The position numbers were made by a program, and so were the translations under genes. Shown piece after piece: positions 29,458 to 42,415 of a stretch of 64,000 nt of DNA. The stretch's first letter is position 1, and every line of letters starts with the position of its first letter. The stretch covers positions 9,975,860-10,039,859 of the forward strand of contig NC_049997.1 of NCBI RefSeq assembly GCF_000003815.2, in the 5' to 3' direction. The stretch comes from Branchiostoma floridae. Its lineage: Eukaryota; Chordata; Leptocardii; Amphioxiformes; Branchiostomatidae. The notes under the pieces were generated by a model. That model had not been told where the DNA came from, did not search any database, and saw nothing but the letters and a program-made list of their open reading frames with translations.

Positions 29458-32400
29458 GTGAGTTTTCTTTTTAAAATCCATAAAAGGACAACATACACGA
29501 TACTAACGGTCCGCGCGCCTTTACAGTGCCGACATTCAGATGTATCCATTCATTTCAAAGCGAGTGATTTTTTCCTTGGTCTCGCTGAGTCATATATTGA
29601 TTTCTTTGATTTGCACGTCACGTATCATCCCCGTACAGTCACATGCACAACTTTCTTGTTTAGGGGTAACGGCCTCAGCTGTCAAATATTCAAAGTCTCG
29701 AAACCCTGCTGCGCAAATCCCTCGAGTAACGACAAGTCCAAAAACACACCACAACCCTCTCCTTTGTTGATCTTTGTTTTCACTAATTAAGTCATTGTTT
29801 AGAGACGTTGGGATGTTTTCTTTGGGTGCTTTTCACACGCTTTTGAATCTGAACAAGCCCACTATGATTAGGAGATTATGTGCCATTTATACATACAGGT
29901 CGTCTGGTATTCTGTGCAGCAAGTGCATAGCATGTTGTTTTTGAATATATCAATGATATGCATAAATATGCACAATCCTTTTTCTAGTTTTATGAGAATG
30001 TTAGCTGAAAATTATGTACATAGCATTTGATTAGCTTTTTACGCCTACATAAATGAGCAATATGTCTTTCTCAAATTTCATTACTTCATTGTTGATATAA
30101 TCTGTTCTTTCCGGATGCGGCTTTGTTTTAGGCCCAGTTTTGAGTGACAGATGATGATATAAAGCCCACTGGGCATGAACAATAGGCATGATCTTTGAAT
30201 TTTCCACCCCAGTGATTCTGTCCTCCAGAACCCGAACCCAGTTGTCCCCCCAAATTGCTGACTGCAGCTCAATCAATGTTCCTTTCAAGCAGAAATTGTG
30301 GGTTGAGGGATGTCCAGCTGACTCAAGCACTCTCGGTCATCGCAGTTGTGTAATTACAAGTACAGTCAGAGCCTATGCATTGACCTTTGTGTCCTAAATG
30401 GTTGGATTCTACAATTAGAAGTAGAAATAATTGGTCTTTTCAGTCACTTGTACTCGTACCCATTGCAGGTTCTTGTATTAATATTGTTTCATTGTCAATT
30501 TGATTGATCTTTATTGATTCAGTGAATGTCAACAGTCCATAAAAATTATCTATGAATATTTTATTGGGAATATTCCCCTGTCACTTCAGTACCTTGACTC
30601 ATTAATATGCAAATCACAACCCGTGCCTTTGCAGGGTCACTATTACATGCTCGATAATCTTCAAGCAGATGGGAGGAGATAATATTGTTTTGTTCTGCAT
30701 GCTTTTTCGGCATACACAGGGAAACCAGAAAATGTCAAATGCTTCCCCCAAACATCTGCTTGGAGGCTGCTTGAGTTGAGTGCTTTTTAATGGCATCTCA
30801 GGACCGGCAAGCGTGGCCGTTACACTTGGTGCGCAAAATGCCAGCCCATGTTTTCCTAGCATGTTCGTGCCATGTTCCTCTGCCCTGCCAGTATTTTAAT
30901 GGGTTTGCAGTGGGGTAGGGACATCTATACACACTTATCTGGGACATCCCCCTGAGGTCTTGGAACTGTGCCAAAAACTCATCACCCTAGGATGATCCTT
31001 ATCACATGGTGTCAAAACTCTACAGTTGACATCATCTTCCTAAACCCCCCCTTTCCTTATATGTGTATCTTAGCTGTTATATATAGTGTTTACATGTTGT
31101 AAGTAGGGTGGACGTCCTGCAAAGAGGGAGGGACCGTGCTCCCTCTTTGATATTTGAAGTGATATTCCAGCTATCCGCCCTCCCACGGGGCCTGCACGGG
31201 CCTGAGTTGTCTGAGAAGTGCGAAGCATTTCTCCTCGTCATTTTGCTCTCCGCCTCCCTATATGGAGAACATGCAAGCTGCACCAGTCATTGTAGCCGGG
31301 TGTGTAAGCTCGTCTTTCTCCACTGTGACTCTTACGTGCCGCAAGGCTATCACATCAACAGTGCTAGAATTTCAAGTGCACGCTAATGCCATTTTTGGAT
31401 GGCCTCCAGTGTGCTGGATCCCAGCCACCAGCGATTGCTTTCAAGTATGTTATTGTACCAATTTGATGCCAGTTTCTGTCTCAGAATCAAATTTGCCTGG
31501 CAGGTTTATCGAATCCACCTCCGTCTAGCTAATTTTTCAACGTCCACACTGACAGTCCCGATACAGAAGTTGGACAACGTTTGGTATCTCCTGGAATAAC
31601 TCGTGACGAGGGTCTGATGCTGACGTTATCCAGCGGCACAGTTTCCTTTTGGAGCTGTGGTAGCTGTCCGGACTGTCAAAAGGACAACAGCTGAGAATTC
31701 CCCCCCTCCCAATCAGAAGTCATCAGTGTGTGTCCCAGCGTGTCATGGGGGGTCATTACCAGCTGCTCTGCACACACCACTTCTCCCAATAAAACATCTG
31801 CTACTTTGGGGGTCCCCTTCTGGTGGCCAGAGATGTCCCATTCATGCCGTACTCGCGTTACAGGAAGAATGAAAAAGGGGAGGGCAAACTTAGAATCCTA
31901 GAATGCCCCCACCTGTATTGTCATCTTATGTGCCTTTGTCCAGACATCCCTAAAATTAGAAAGACTGGTAGCATACAAAATTTGGAAAGGTCTAAATTAA
32001 GTTATACAATATAGATATGACCGAATGAAAATTCATCTATGAAGACATAAAGTTTTTGTACGATATTTCCCTACTCACACATCAACAAGCTTTCGATCAA
32101 CAAGCTTTCTATCGGTTCTCTGATCTATCGGACTGCTTCATGTTGAAATAGAGATAAAATGTTATGGAACATGCACATTTGGAGGAATTTACCTGAAAGA
32201 TGGATATTGGTCAAAAGAACTCAATTTGATGGTAAGCCTCAGGCTGTACATGTACATTTGTACAATGTATCATAGATTCAGAGGAACTGTCTTTCAAAAG
32301 TTTGGGACTCCATTAAAGAATTTAAGGTGATTTGTTTCAGACGGGGTTTGCATCGAGGAGGGGTCCCAACAATAGTTTACACCTGTGAATTATGCTTTAT

Positions 32401-33056
32401 GCAAAAGTTTCCCTACATTGCGAATTACATGAAATTGAATAACATTCGATACAAATCCTTGGAACTTTAAAAAGCTTTATCATGCCTTACGTATGCCCCC
32501 ACAAATACAGTTCCCATGAGTCTGACAGTTCAACAAAGATGGATGAGTGGCAAATAACATGTCTCCCACCCAGAGATGTACATCTCGGTAAGAGGCTGTA
32601 TCAACCAGTTGTAAACTATTACCTGCGCCGCTCCTTTTTACCAAGATAGATGCGGGTCTTAATGCACCACCAAGAACATTAAGCACCCATTTTCCTCAGG
32701 GTTATGTGTGACAGCTAGCATCTTTATCCTTATTATTTTGGAGTGCTTGAACAAGATAAAGGAAGCCGAGACTAGGCTTTGATGCACGAAGTGCTCTAGC
32801 AGAAGATAGATGGGTGTTATAAAGAAAACTGGGGGAAATCCATTTTTCCTGGCAGACATTACTACAAGAGTCACCCTAGTAATAAAGTACTAAAGTAGAG
32901 GAGCTTGAAGATGCCGTAAATCAAGATTGAGTCAGGGAGGTGTACATGAGGTAAGATAAAGTGGTATTGAATCTTGAAAGCCCCGTTCCAGGTCTGGTTT
33001 ATCGGTATGAATCTGATATAGCTATGCTTGATGTCAGCTTACTATGTTACCAGTAA
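29458..33056. other. Probable long first intron, first part
   Basis: No exon that I can support. Open frames between 31100 and 31900 on plus lack family resemblance or paired splice sites. Base composition is AT-leaning and unique-looking, with few recognisable repeats compared with the rest of the window. Confidence 0.5.
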
Positions 33057-33423
33057 GGCCACACCAATTTAATCTCTTGGTTCACAGATTCGCTCGCTCC
33101 TATTTTTTGTAAAAAAAAATAAAAATAAAAATTACCAGTCAGCAAATTTTCACCATTAATGAAACCATTCACCAACTTTCTGGTGTAGCAAATTGGCCTT
33201 TATATTATAAGCTCCTTAAAGTGTGGGTACAGGTGCTGTTACTGTACAATAATAGTGTTTTTGTACTTTTTTCAAGCTGAAAACTTTTTTTCCTTATGTT
33301 TTGGATTAGCCGTTACCTTTAGCCCAACCATTTTACAATTTTTATTTTTATTTTTATTTCGCCCTCTCGCTCCATATTTTTTATGGAAAAATCCGTGAAC
33401 CAAGAAATTAAATTGGTGTGGCC
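33057..33423. mobile_element. MITE with GGCCACACCAATTTAAT termini
   Basis: The left arm 33057-33131 and right arm 33340-33423 are inverted, including CTTGGTTCACRGATT and CGCTCGCTCC, and A/T-rich AATAAAAATAAAAAT runs. Related ends are at 20188 and about 52101. Confidence 0.85.
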
Positions 33424-36400
33424 TAAGTGTACATTACCAATGGATTATAGTATAAAATGGTGTCACTGATGCAAATGGACCAGTGCAACTTTAATCAGGT
33501 TAGAAATCAGTACTTCATGTAAGCATGTAGCAGATTTACTGTCAGTCAAATGCTTATCATATGAGATTTATAACAATTTGAATTTGAAGTTTGTAGCACT
33601 CAGATCATCAGCAGTGGTATATAGAAATACATTTTTCTGGTGTTCTGCAATATTGCAGATTGTCAAAATTTTCTTCTGCAATTTGAAAATATTTTCTGCA
33701 AACACACATTGTTCCAAACATCCGTCTCTACCTAATAATGCCTTGCATTTAAATTATCAATCTACTTTTGGAATGCATACTAATGATAGCATTACTGTAT
33801 GCAAAGTAGGTGAAGACAACTTTTAGATAGTCCAATAGGAAACAAAAGCAAGACAAAGTCAAGACAACATACAAGAGCTAAATGTTATCTTGTAGGGGTG
33901 AGAATGCCACTAGTTTGCTAACATATTAGAACCATTGAATCCCAATCCTGATTTTTTTCATTGTGCAATATTGCAGATTGTTTAATTTTTCTTCTGCAAT
34001 CTTGAAAATCCTTCTGCAAATTGCAGATTGCAGATGGGTATTTGGAACACTGATCAGTCAGATGTACATGCAGCTTAGTACATGGGTTGAGTTTTAGCAA
34101 TTAGAAATCTAGTTCAACCAGGTGATAGTGCGAATGTTGGTGCCATGCTATGCTATCTTATAAATCACCTGGCAACCTCGAGTACTCTATATTAAACTGT
34201 AATTTATAACAATCTGTAACCTGAAAATGTCAAAGTGCACTGGTGGAAATATTTGAGGAATGATAAAGGTTATGTTGAAATAGACACTGGCTGAGCAACA
34301 TAATCATAAACCTAGATTGTTTTTTTTTAAGCTTCTCTAAAAAAATTGATTTTGCATGCAGGTAGTTAGTAGAAGGTGGCCAGAAACCTCACCATATTGT
34401 ATGATTGCCCAGGGGAGACATTCTCACCTAAAGTAAGGTGATTACGTCAAGTGTGTCAAGTGTTGTGTGACCTCATTATGAGGACATTTAACACTGCAAT
34501 AATGGTCACAGTGTGATAAATGTGGTTTATTGATATAAAGTAGAAGAGGAACCAATATTAACCTTTGCTAAGAAGGTTTTGCTTTTGTATGTGTGCATTT
34601 CTGTCTGTCTGTGTGTGAGCACAAGAACTGGATAATGCCTGGATGGTCCTTACATGGATGTAGAGGTGGTTACTTGTAAGCTTTGACCGTAAGATATTTT
34701 AATCATACAGATTGCCTTATCCAGAAAATTTCCATTTTTAAAGGTCTGATATTGCTTAGGTTGCCATTATTATATCATTACAACTTAGATGAAATGTAAG
34801 CATGACGAAACTTACTGCTATAACTTGAAGGTCTAGCTTGACCTTGGTAGTTAAAAATGTGTATGTTTCATTGACATTTTCTACTAGCTAGGCTGTATTA
34901 TTAACATGTACATGTATGCCATCCTAAATATACAATCATATACATCTGTAGTTTAAATATCTCCATTGAGAAAATGTGCTTCAGGCAGTTATTTGATATT
35001 GACAAAGGAATTATTTAGCCCGAAGACATTCACATCAAAGCAATTCGATATGTACTATATTGGAACAAAGGTTGTGACAGTGACTGCTTTTATGATGGGT
35101 GTGGCTGCCAGTGAGAACTACATCGTGTGTAGAGTGAATTTTCATGAAAGCCAGTTGTCACCCTGGATATTAAACGTGTCACGTGTGCCCAAACCCCATG
35201 GCGGCTCGCTAAGGCCCCCTTTCCACTAGACGGCGATCGCTGAGTGACCGTATAGCAACTAAAATTGGATCTGCATCAGCTTTGATTTTATGATTGGAAT
35301 ATGATGATATAAAGCCTTAAAAATGGTTTAAAAGACAACAAAATGCACAAAATCCTTCTTTATCTATGAATTTTGTTGAGTGGTATGTCAAATCTTTGGT
35401 CGCTAAGCAGTTGCTCAGCGATTGGAACCTCTTGTGGGAGGGGGGTGTTGTCGTCCCAGACTCTCCGGTCATGGGGAAATGATGGATCAGTTGTCACGTA
35501 CGAGCGGTGATGTGCCGTCCCGTTGTCGCTGGGACGGATTCCTCGTGGGAAATGGTTCTATTCCCGCTGCCGCAGCCGACATATTACCCTGTCTGAGCCA
35601 TGCATGCGATTCAGTAAGCCACAGGCGTATATATATACGTAGTTTTGCACCCAACGCAAAAATCTAACCAGGAAAAATCAGGTCACTTGATTGCTTTTCC
35701 TTTAATTTGTTTAACAGGTGAAAATGAAGCGAGGAGGATTTCTGAGAAATGCTTCTGAGTATAGTTGCATGAAGGTGTAACAAAAATCGAGATTGAGGTG
35801 CTATTTTTTCAGTCAATTGTTACTTTTGCATGTTCAAACAAAGAGAAATAATAAGCCCATGTAGTGTGTGGTTGCCACTATTGCTGCAATTCTATTATTT
35901 CTAAGTTGTAAAACTCAATTCCTCTAACCTCTTTTCAAGTGGCTGTAATTATAATCTAATAAACCAACCAAACCATAATAAATTACTGTACAGTATTCAA
36001 TTTATCTTGACAAATATATATTTCTACGATTATATTTATACTATGATTTGATGATCATTATATATAGCCAATTGTGCAAAACTTCTATATAATTCTATTT
36101 ACGCCTTGTTGGTTGGGGCACAAATAATGCTATGAGTTATGAATATCATAGAGATCACATTACACACAGCCCATATTTCATTCATGCTCTAGTTGAATGC
36201 CATGCTTCAAAATTGCCCGAATATGCAAATCAATATTTCTCGCCAGCTCTGTGGGGTAATATTGATTCTGTGTAGACAGTTGAAGTTTGTGGACTTAAAA
36301 ATCAGTGTGGAGACTCACACGCTGGTATGTACACAAGCCTAACACTGGGCAAACCACACGCTTCCACAGACGCGTTTACCTAAAAGTGCTTGTGCAAACG

Positions 36401-36668
36401 GAGTGTTTGAATAGAGGGCACAAAAGCGACATACCTTTCACAGAATTTATTTACAGTGCTGTCCAAGTCTGTTAAACAGTGTACCAGTGATTTCTATGAG
36501 TGGTAGACTGGATTTTCTTTATGGGACATTATTGTTTAATGCTGATATGATTTATTAATGGTAGTTAACAGTGTAGTGCATATGGAGAACTGGGAGGGGG
36601 GTAGAATAATTACATGTACAACTCAGCAATTTTGCACATATCTAAATAGCTTTTATTCATTGTTAATG
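33424..36668. other. Non-coding stretch with one MITE
   Basis: Apart from the element at 35214-35448 I see no gene. Two related words, TTGCARATTG with TTCTGCAATYTTGAAAAT, recur near 33650-33700 and 33965-34030, which looks like a small inverted or direct repeat relic. Confidence 0.45.
35214..35448. mobile_element. MITE with CCCTTTCCACTAG termini
   Basis: Left CCCCCTTTCCACTAGACGGC with GATCGCTGAGTGACC; right GGTCGCTAAGCAGTTGCTCA with GCGATTGGAACC. Related to 13946-14109. Confidence 0.65.
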
Positions 36669-36895
36669 TAAAGCTAGTTCACCATTATCCATGGGGCAAC
36701 ATATTTCCATTGAATTTTTAAAATCATGGTATTTATGAATATTATGAATTTGACAAATGGTGTATCCAAACTGCAATATTTTAGAATATTACAGTTTGAA
36801 ACCACTGTCCATTGACTTGATATTCCTAAATAGATCTACCCTGTCTTCAAAAACAAAGGATATTGGTTACCAAGCAGATGAGGGTGAGCTAGTGT
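36669..36895. mobile_element. MITE, TTATCCG family (copy 2, diverged)
   Basis: AGCTAGTTCACCATTATCCA at the left; GGATATTGGTTACC and GAGGGTGAGCTAGTGTTAA at the right. The interior TTGACTTGATATTCCTAAAT is shared with other copies. Confidence 0.75.
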
Positions 36896-37290
36896 TAATC
36901 AATTGAATAAAAAAAGGGCTACATTCATCTAAAGCATATCCGTAGGCAGGTCTGTATCTATTCTTTCACATTGTTGTATTTTCAATCGTCTGAAAGTGAC
37001 AGCACAATTATATGTACAATTTTAGCACAGGAAAAGAGCTTTTATCTTTCATTTTGTAAAAGGACTAAATTACTTAAAGCTATTAAAAATGCCTGTAGGC
37101 AGTTGTGAATCTGTACCTTTAGTTTAGGTGATTGTGCTTTCAATCGTGAGGACGAGACAGGAAATCACCAAGGTTGTTAGCGTCTAAGCTTTATCTCTGA
37201 AGGAAATGTCACAACATGCATGTGATACTGCTGATAAGACACATTTGTATACTGTATGCATGACTTGTCAATAGATAGGGTGGCAACATT

Positions 37291-37850
37291 TAAGTGATAT
37301 TTTGGAATGTCATGATAATATTCAAAGATTTGCTGAGGTAACGCTGGTTCACCTTTATCCGCATGTTAACCTATATCCGTTTTTTTTAAAGACGGTATTT
37401 TTAGGGATATCAAATCGACGTCAATTTGTGATATTTTCAAAGTATAGCAGTTTCAACTTACATTTCGTCAGCATGATAGCCCTAAATACCCTGCTTTTGA
37501 AAACAACGGATATAGGGTACCCCATGGATAAAAGTGAATTAGCGTTACAAGTGATATTTTGGAATGTCATGATAATATTCAAAGGTTTGCTGAGGTTACG
37601 CTAGTTCACCTTATCCGCAGGGCAACCTATATCCGTTTTTTTTAAAGACAGTATTTTTAGGGATATCAAATCGACGTCAATTTGTAATATTTTCAAAGTA
37701 TAGCAGTTTCAACACAAATTTCGTCGGCATGATAGCCCTAAATACCCTGCTTTTCAAAACAAAGGATATAGGTTACCCCACGGATAAAGGTGAATTAGCG
37801 TTACAAGTGATATTTTGGAATGTCATGATTATATTCAAAGGTTTCCTGAG
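37291..37850. repeat. Two-and-a-bit tandem copies of a 257-bp unit carrying a TTATCCG MITE
   Basis: The flank AAGTGATATTTTGGAATGTC with ATGATAATATTCAAAG occurs at 37291, 37548 and 37805. A complete MITE (about 37341-37555 and 37595-37806) sits between successive flank copies, so flank and MITE were duplicated together. Confidence 0.85.
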
Positions 37851-40800
37851 GTATACTCCCTTGTGTCTCAGAAGAAATGGTTGGATTGCTCATCATATAG
37901 GGGATATAGGGTGATTCTTCTAGCTTTGTGCATCATATTGGTTGCAACAGACGTCAGCAGGAAAGGTTCTGATTATGCAGTTTTAGCTCTAACTCACCAT
38001 CAATGGTATACAATCATACGCAACAGATAAACAAGGAACTGAATAGATTTTTGAAATGGTCAGATGTTTCAGTCACTAATGAAAGGTGTGGAAAAAGCTA
38101 CCTGAAACATCTGACGTTTCCAAAATGTATAGACCATATCCAGTTTCTTGAGTAACTAACTGCTACATTGCATATCTTATAACCTGGATGTCTAACTTTC
38201 ATTGACATGAACTATGATTGACTTTACTCAGTCACATATTTTGCTACACATAAGTTTTAACCTTCTGTAGTATCTACACATGTAAGTTTTTTTTTGTTTT
38301 GAATATCTGTAAAACAAGAACATAATTTCTTCTTGTTTTTGCCTAAAAGTCTTGCTCCATTAACTCCTGTCTGTTGAAACACCTGTCTCACTCCTAGGGC
38401 AGCCAAATACCAAATTTGGTCGTCCAGCAACCTTTCTTTACAACTATTCATACAAACCATTGTGACTAATGATCTCCCAATAAACATCTGGGTGCAAGTG
38501 GCAGTGGTATTTCTGTAGGCAGCAGCTGGTTTGGCCAGGGAGAACAGAGCAGTGGTCACTGGGGACAGTTCCAACCACATATAGGTCTGTCTGGCCTTTT
38601 GTGGTAGTCATGTGTTTGGTGGACGTATGCAAGTCTAATCTCTGTACTACAGGGGGATAAGCCTGGAGTTTTGAAACTCAGACGGACAGAATTATGTAGC
38701 TATTTTCACATTGGACAAAGAACAGATGTAGAAGCGTGGTTTTATCTAGAAGTTGATTGGGTGAAACATTTGGAATTGTACAGATTGTTTTCAGTACAGT
38801 CAGTTTTGTATTTCAGTTATTGCCATGTACATGTAGTGTATCTATCAAGGGAAAAATCATGATTTAAAAGAAAATGTAGGTTCTAAAAGATTTTAGGCTT
38901 TCCCCTTTTGGTAGGCCTGTGGTAGGCATATTGTCTTGACTGTAGAACAAGCTATCAATAAAATAGAGACAGGTACAAATGCTTGCAGTGTTACAAACAT
39001 TTTACATGCAGTTTAATGTTTTTTTTTTTACGCTGAGCACAGCGCTTGGTTTATTGTTGAGGGGGGTGTTTCAAGACAGAAGTCATTTTCCACATGCATT
39101 CCATGGATTCAAAGACTACAAGCAACCTCACAAGCCACTATCACAATAGACGTGTTTTGAAAAGCTACTTGAAAAGCTACTGATCCAGTGCTGGGTAAAC
39201 AGTAGCAGATGGCTTGGAAAAGACTTAATTTGCTGAAAGGAGTCTGTCAGGAGAAAGGCATGTAAATCAAATCAAGTAGATCACTGAGGTCCAAATTTAG
39301 AAGTAGAAATGTTACCTTTAAATGGAGAGTGTATAGACTATTTGTATAGAAGTACTTGGTTTTATTTCTAAACAGTGAAGTCAGCAAAATTATCGTTCTG
39401 CATTTTTTGTCTATTGGAAATAGGATCAAGAAGGTACCGGTGTTTTTAAATTGTTGTAGCACATCAAATTTTTGTAATATTTGTCATTTTTGGTACACGA
39501 GATTCTAGAAATTAGTAGCATAAGTCGGAGCAAAGAAAAGTCACCTGTTTTTATCCAATATCTTTGCTGAAGTGTAAAGATATTTTCTTTCATATGACAA
39601 TCATTTTGGGGAAGGAAGAAGTTCATTATACAAGCTTATTAGCAAGATAAGATTAGGTGAAATACCTACCTTTGAAAACCGTTTTAGCAGAAACAGACCT
39701 TTACTGATAAGCTGCCTGACCTTACGACCCTATCCATGTTTCAAGGTCACCAAGTTAGCCTTGAGAAGATTAATCATTCTTGGTGTGGTCTAATTGCTCG
39801 TAATGATCTCAAGGAATACCTGAAATGTTACCTTAGTTCTGTTCCTCGTGTTTTTGTATAGAATTGCTTCACCACTTGAGTACAAGGGAGCGGTGAAGAC
39901 GAAAACCTTTTTTTCATGCATTTTGTTCTTTTTCTAATTCTATTGCTATGTGATAAACTGTCGTTTGTCTCGCCTCTGGACAACCACATTCTGAAAGAAA
40001 TCACACTTGTAATTCATTAAGACATTAAGTCCAATTTGATATGTTTTGTACAATTGCAATTAATCCCTACAATGATGTAATGGTAGGTGAGTTTATCAAC
40101 TACATTAGTTATCTATCTATAAAGACTTGGACCAGGACTTAGACAAGTTGAAGAAACTAGATTCTTTGAAAGACCTGGATTGTCCCTCTTTGTGAACCTA
40201 ACTGAGTCCACTGCCTTCATGTTCTGTGTAAACTTTTATCATGCCTTATATGGATGTACTCAGTTTTGCTAACACTGCCAACTTCCAAGGTGCCAGAAAT
40301 GCCAGTTTGTTGCTGAAAGTCGACAGTTTGTGGAAAGGGCACCCTTCTTCGTGTATGGCTGTAGCTGGCACCACCCTGCTAAGAATATCCCATTACTGAG
40401 CTGTGCCTGGTGCCTCTAGTCACCCAGGTGTCAAACAACAGTGGCACCTGCAGGTGTGTGGAAGGCAGGACTGTGACAAGATGATGAAGAGAGGTGTTTA
40501 AACACATTTGATCTTTGTCACCTGCAAATTTTATAACGGTTAACAATTTATTTTTGCACAGAGCAAGGTACTATAATTGAAATTCTTGTTGTGGTTTTAG
40601 ATTTGCAGTTTTTACATCAAATCATCACAAAGTTAGAAATAGTGGTGTTTTCATTACTGTACACCACAGCCTTAAAACACTTTCCATTACAGTACAGTAT
40701 GTGACCGTAGCGCTGTTGCAACTAAAACCATCGCAAACACTCCATTTTCTCTTTGCTGTGACACGAAATCACTGCGCTAATGTGTAGAAAGTAGACCAAT

Positions 40801-42070
40801 ATAGAAACCAAAAATCCCTGTGAGAATACTTCATAATCTGGTTGGGTAGACACCATGCTGAAAGTACATTATTTCTGCAAACTATGAACTAAAGAATGGA
40901 CTTCAACAAGAAAAAGGTAGACTGAAGTATGTGGTAACCCTGAAACAAGGGTGTTACTAACATTTCTCATCCTATTCTGCAACCTTTCTTGGTCAATTCC
41001 TAGCAGTTCCAGACTTCTTTGTCATGAATTCCTCCCTTGTTAGCTCACATGTTGTTTCACAAGCTGCTAAAGGAGTCAATTTTCCTACTCCAAAAGGTCT
41101 GACCTGCACTTGTTGGAAAATGCCAAGCAGCAAGTTGCAATTGTCGTCACTCTTGAGTCACCATTCAGTGCACTTGACCCTCAGGAGTCAAGTTTCTCCA
41201 CCATTCAGTCCCCCTAAACATCCTTACACAGTCTACTAACAATAGAGCGGCGCAGGTCATCCCGGCTTTGTAACAAGTGCACGCTATGCTCTGACATCAC
41301 TGCTGCTTACGTAATGTCTGGCACGGAAAAGTCACGACTGTTTTCCAAGTAGGGACCACTTCAGATTAAAGTACGTAATCAATGGTGCACGGTTTCAGGC
41401 GTAAATCGGCAGGGCTTTGAGAGCTTTGTTGAACCCGCTGAAGAGTAATTGAAATTGTTACCTGAAGCCCCTTAAAGAGGTGATTACTTTGAATAGAAAA
41501 CTGCTCTTTTGGGGGGCTTTGGAGCTATAAATACTATTTGAGGATTGTGAGGGCTGGAGTGTTCGGTTACATGGCATTCCCAGTGTTTAAAGTGGAGTAG
41601 GGATGATCGCATTAGCGAAACAGGTTCAAGGTGAATAGAAGCCTTGCGTCTCGCTGGGTGGCTGTATTGTGCATGATGGTGTTATGGGTATGGTAATCTG
41701 TTGTGTTGTGTCTAGCTGTAACTCTTGCTAACCATCTCATCCGCAACCAAGGTCAACTTCAGAGGAGGGTAAAACAGATCTGTCTACCAGACATAAGGTC
41801 ATGTAAGGTCATGAAGAAACACACCCTTTTCAGTACGGATGAGCACCAAAAATTTGACAGATTGCTCAACTAATTTCATAGATTACCAACAGTTTTTAGA
41901 AAAGTTTTGAGTGTCTTGTTGTCTTTTGGATTGTACTTTTACATACTGTAAGGTCATGAAGAAACTCTTCCCACTAGAGACTGCTGTCAGAGTGATAAAA
42001 AATTGAAAGATTGCTCAACGAATTTCATAGATTACCAACAGTTTTTAGAAAGGTGTTTGTGATTTTCTTT
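37851..42070. other. Non-coding stretch
   Basis: No convincing exon on either strand. A 24-bp inverted repeat around TCAGATGTTTCAG (about 38054-38134) and a degenerate TACTGTAAATGCA-type element near 40660-40770 are the only structures I can name. Open frames here are short and low in family resemblance. Confidence 0.45.
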
Positions 42071-42415
42071 TAAGAAGCTCCATCTTAAGATTGGAATTCC
42101 GTTTTTCCCATTTTGAAATGTGCTAATATTTTCAATATAAAAGCACTTGGTGCAAAGTCTTTACATATGATTGACAAGTATGATGTACAGTTGTGAAATA
42201 TGATAATAACTTTCATGAATATTCATTTTGAAAATTTTCTTCCTGCAGGAATTCCTGCAGGAATTCCTGCAGGAAGCGTTTTTCCTGCAGGAATTCCTGC
42301 AGGAAGCGTTTTTCCTGCAGGAATGCTGCAGGCATTCCTGCAGAAATTCCTGCAGGAGAAAGGTAAATTCCTGCAGGAAGAATGTTTCCTGCAGGAATTT
42401 CTGCAGGAATGGCCT
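42071..42415 (+). repeat. 345-bp dispersed repeat with palindromic minisatellite, copy 1
   Basis: Runs from AAGAAGCTCCATCTTAAG to GGAATGGCCTT. 42240-42410 is a minisatellite of TTCCTGCAGGAA, a perfect 12-bp palindrome, with variants GCAGGAAGCGTTTTTCCTGC. The same sequence occurs inverted at 49344-49689. The minisatellite gives open frames (FLQEFLQEF and similar) in several frames, which are not genes. Confidence 0.9.

Noticed and set aside
31077..31900. Cluster of open frames on both strands near 31.1-31.9 kb
   Set aside because: No family motif, no paired splice sites with agreeing phase, and similar lengths are expected by chance.
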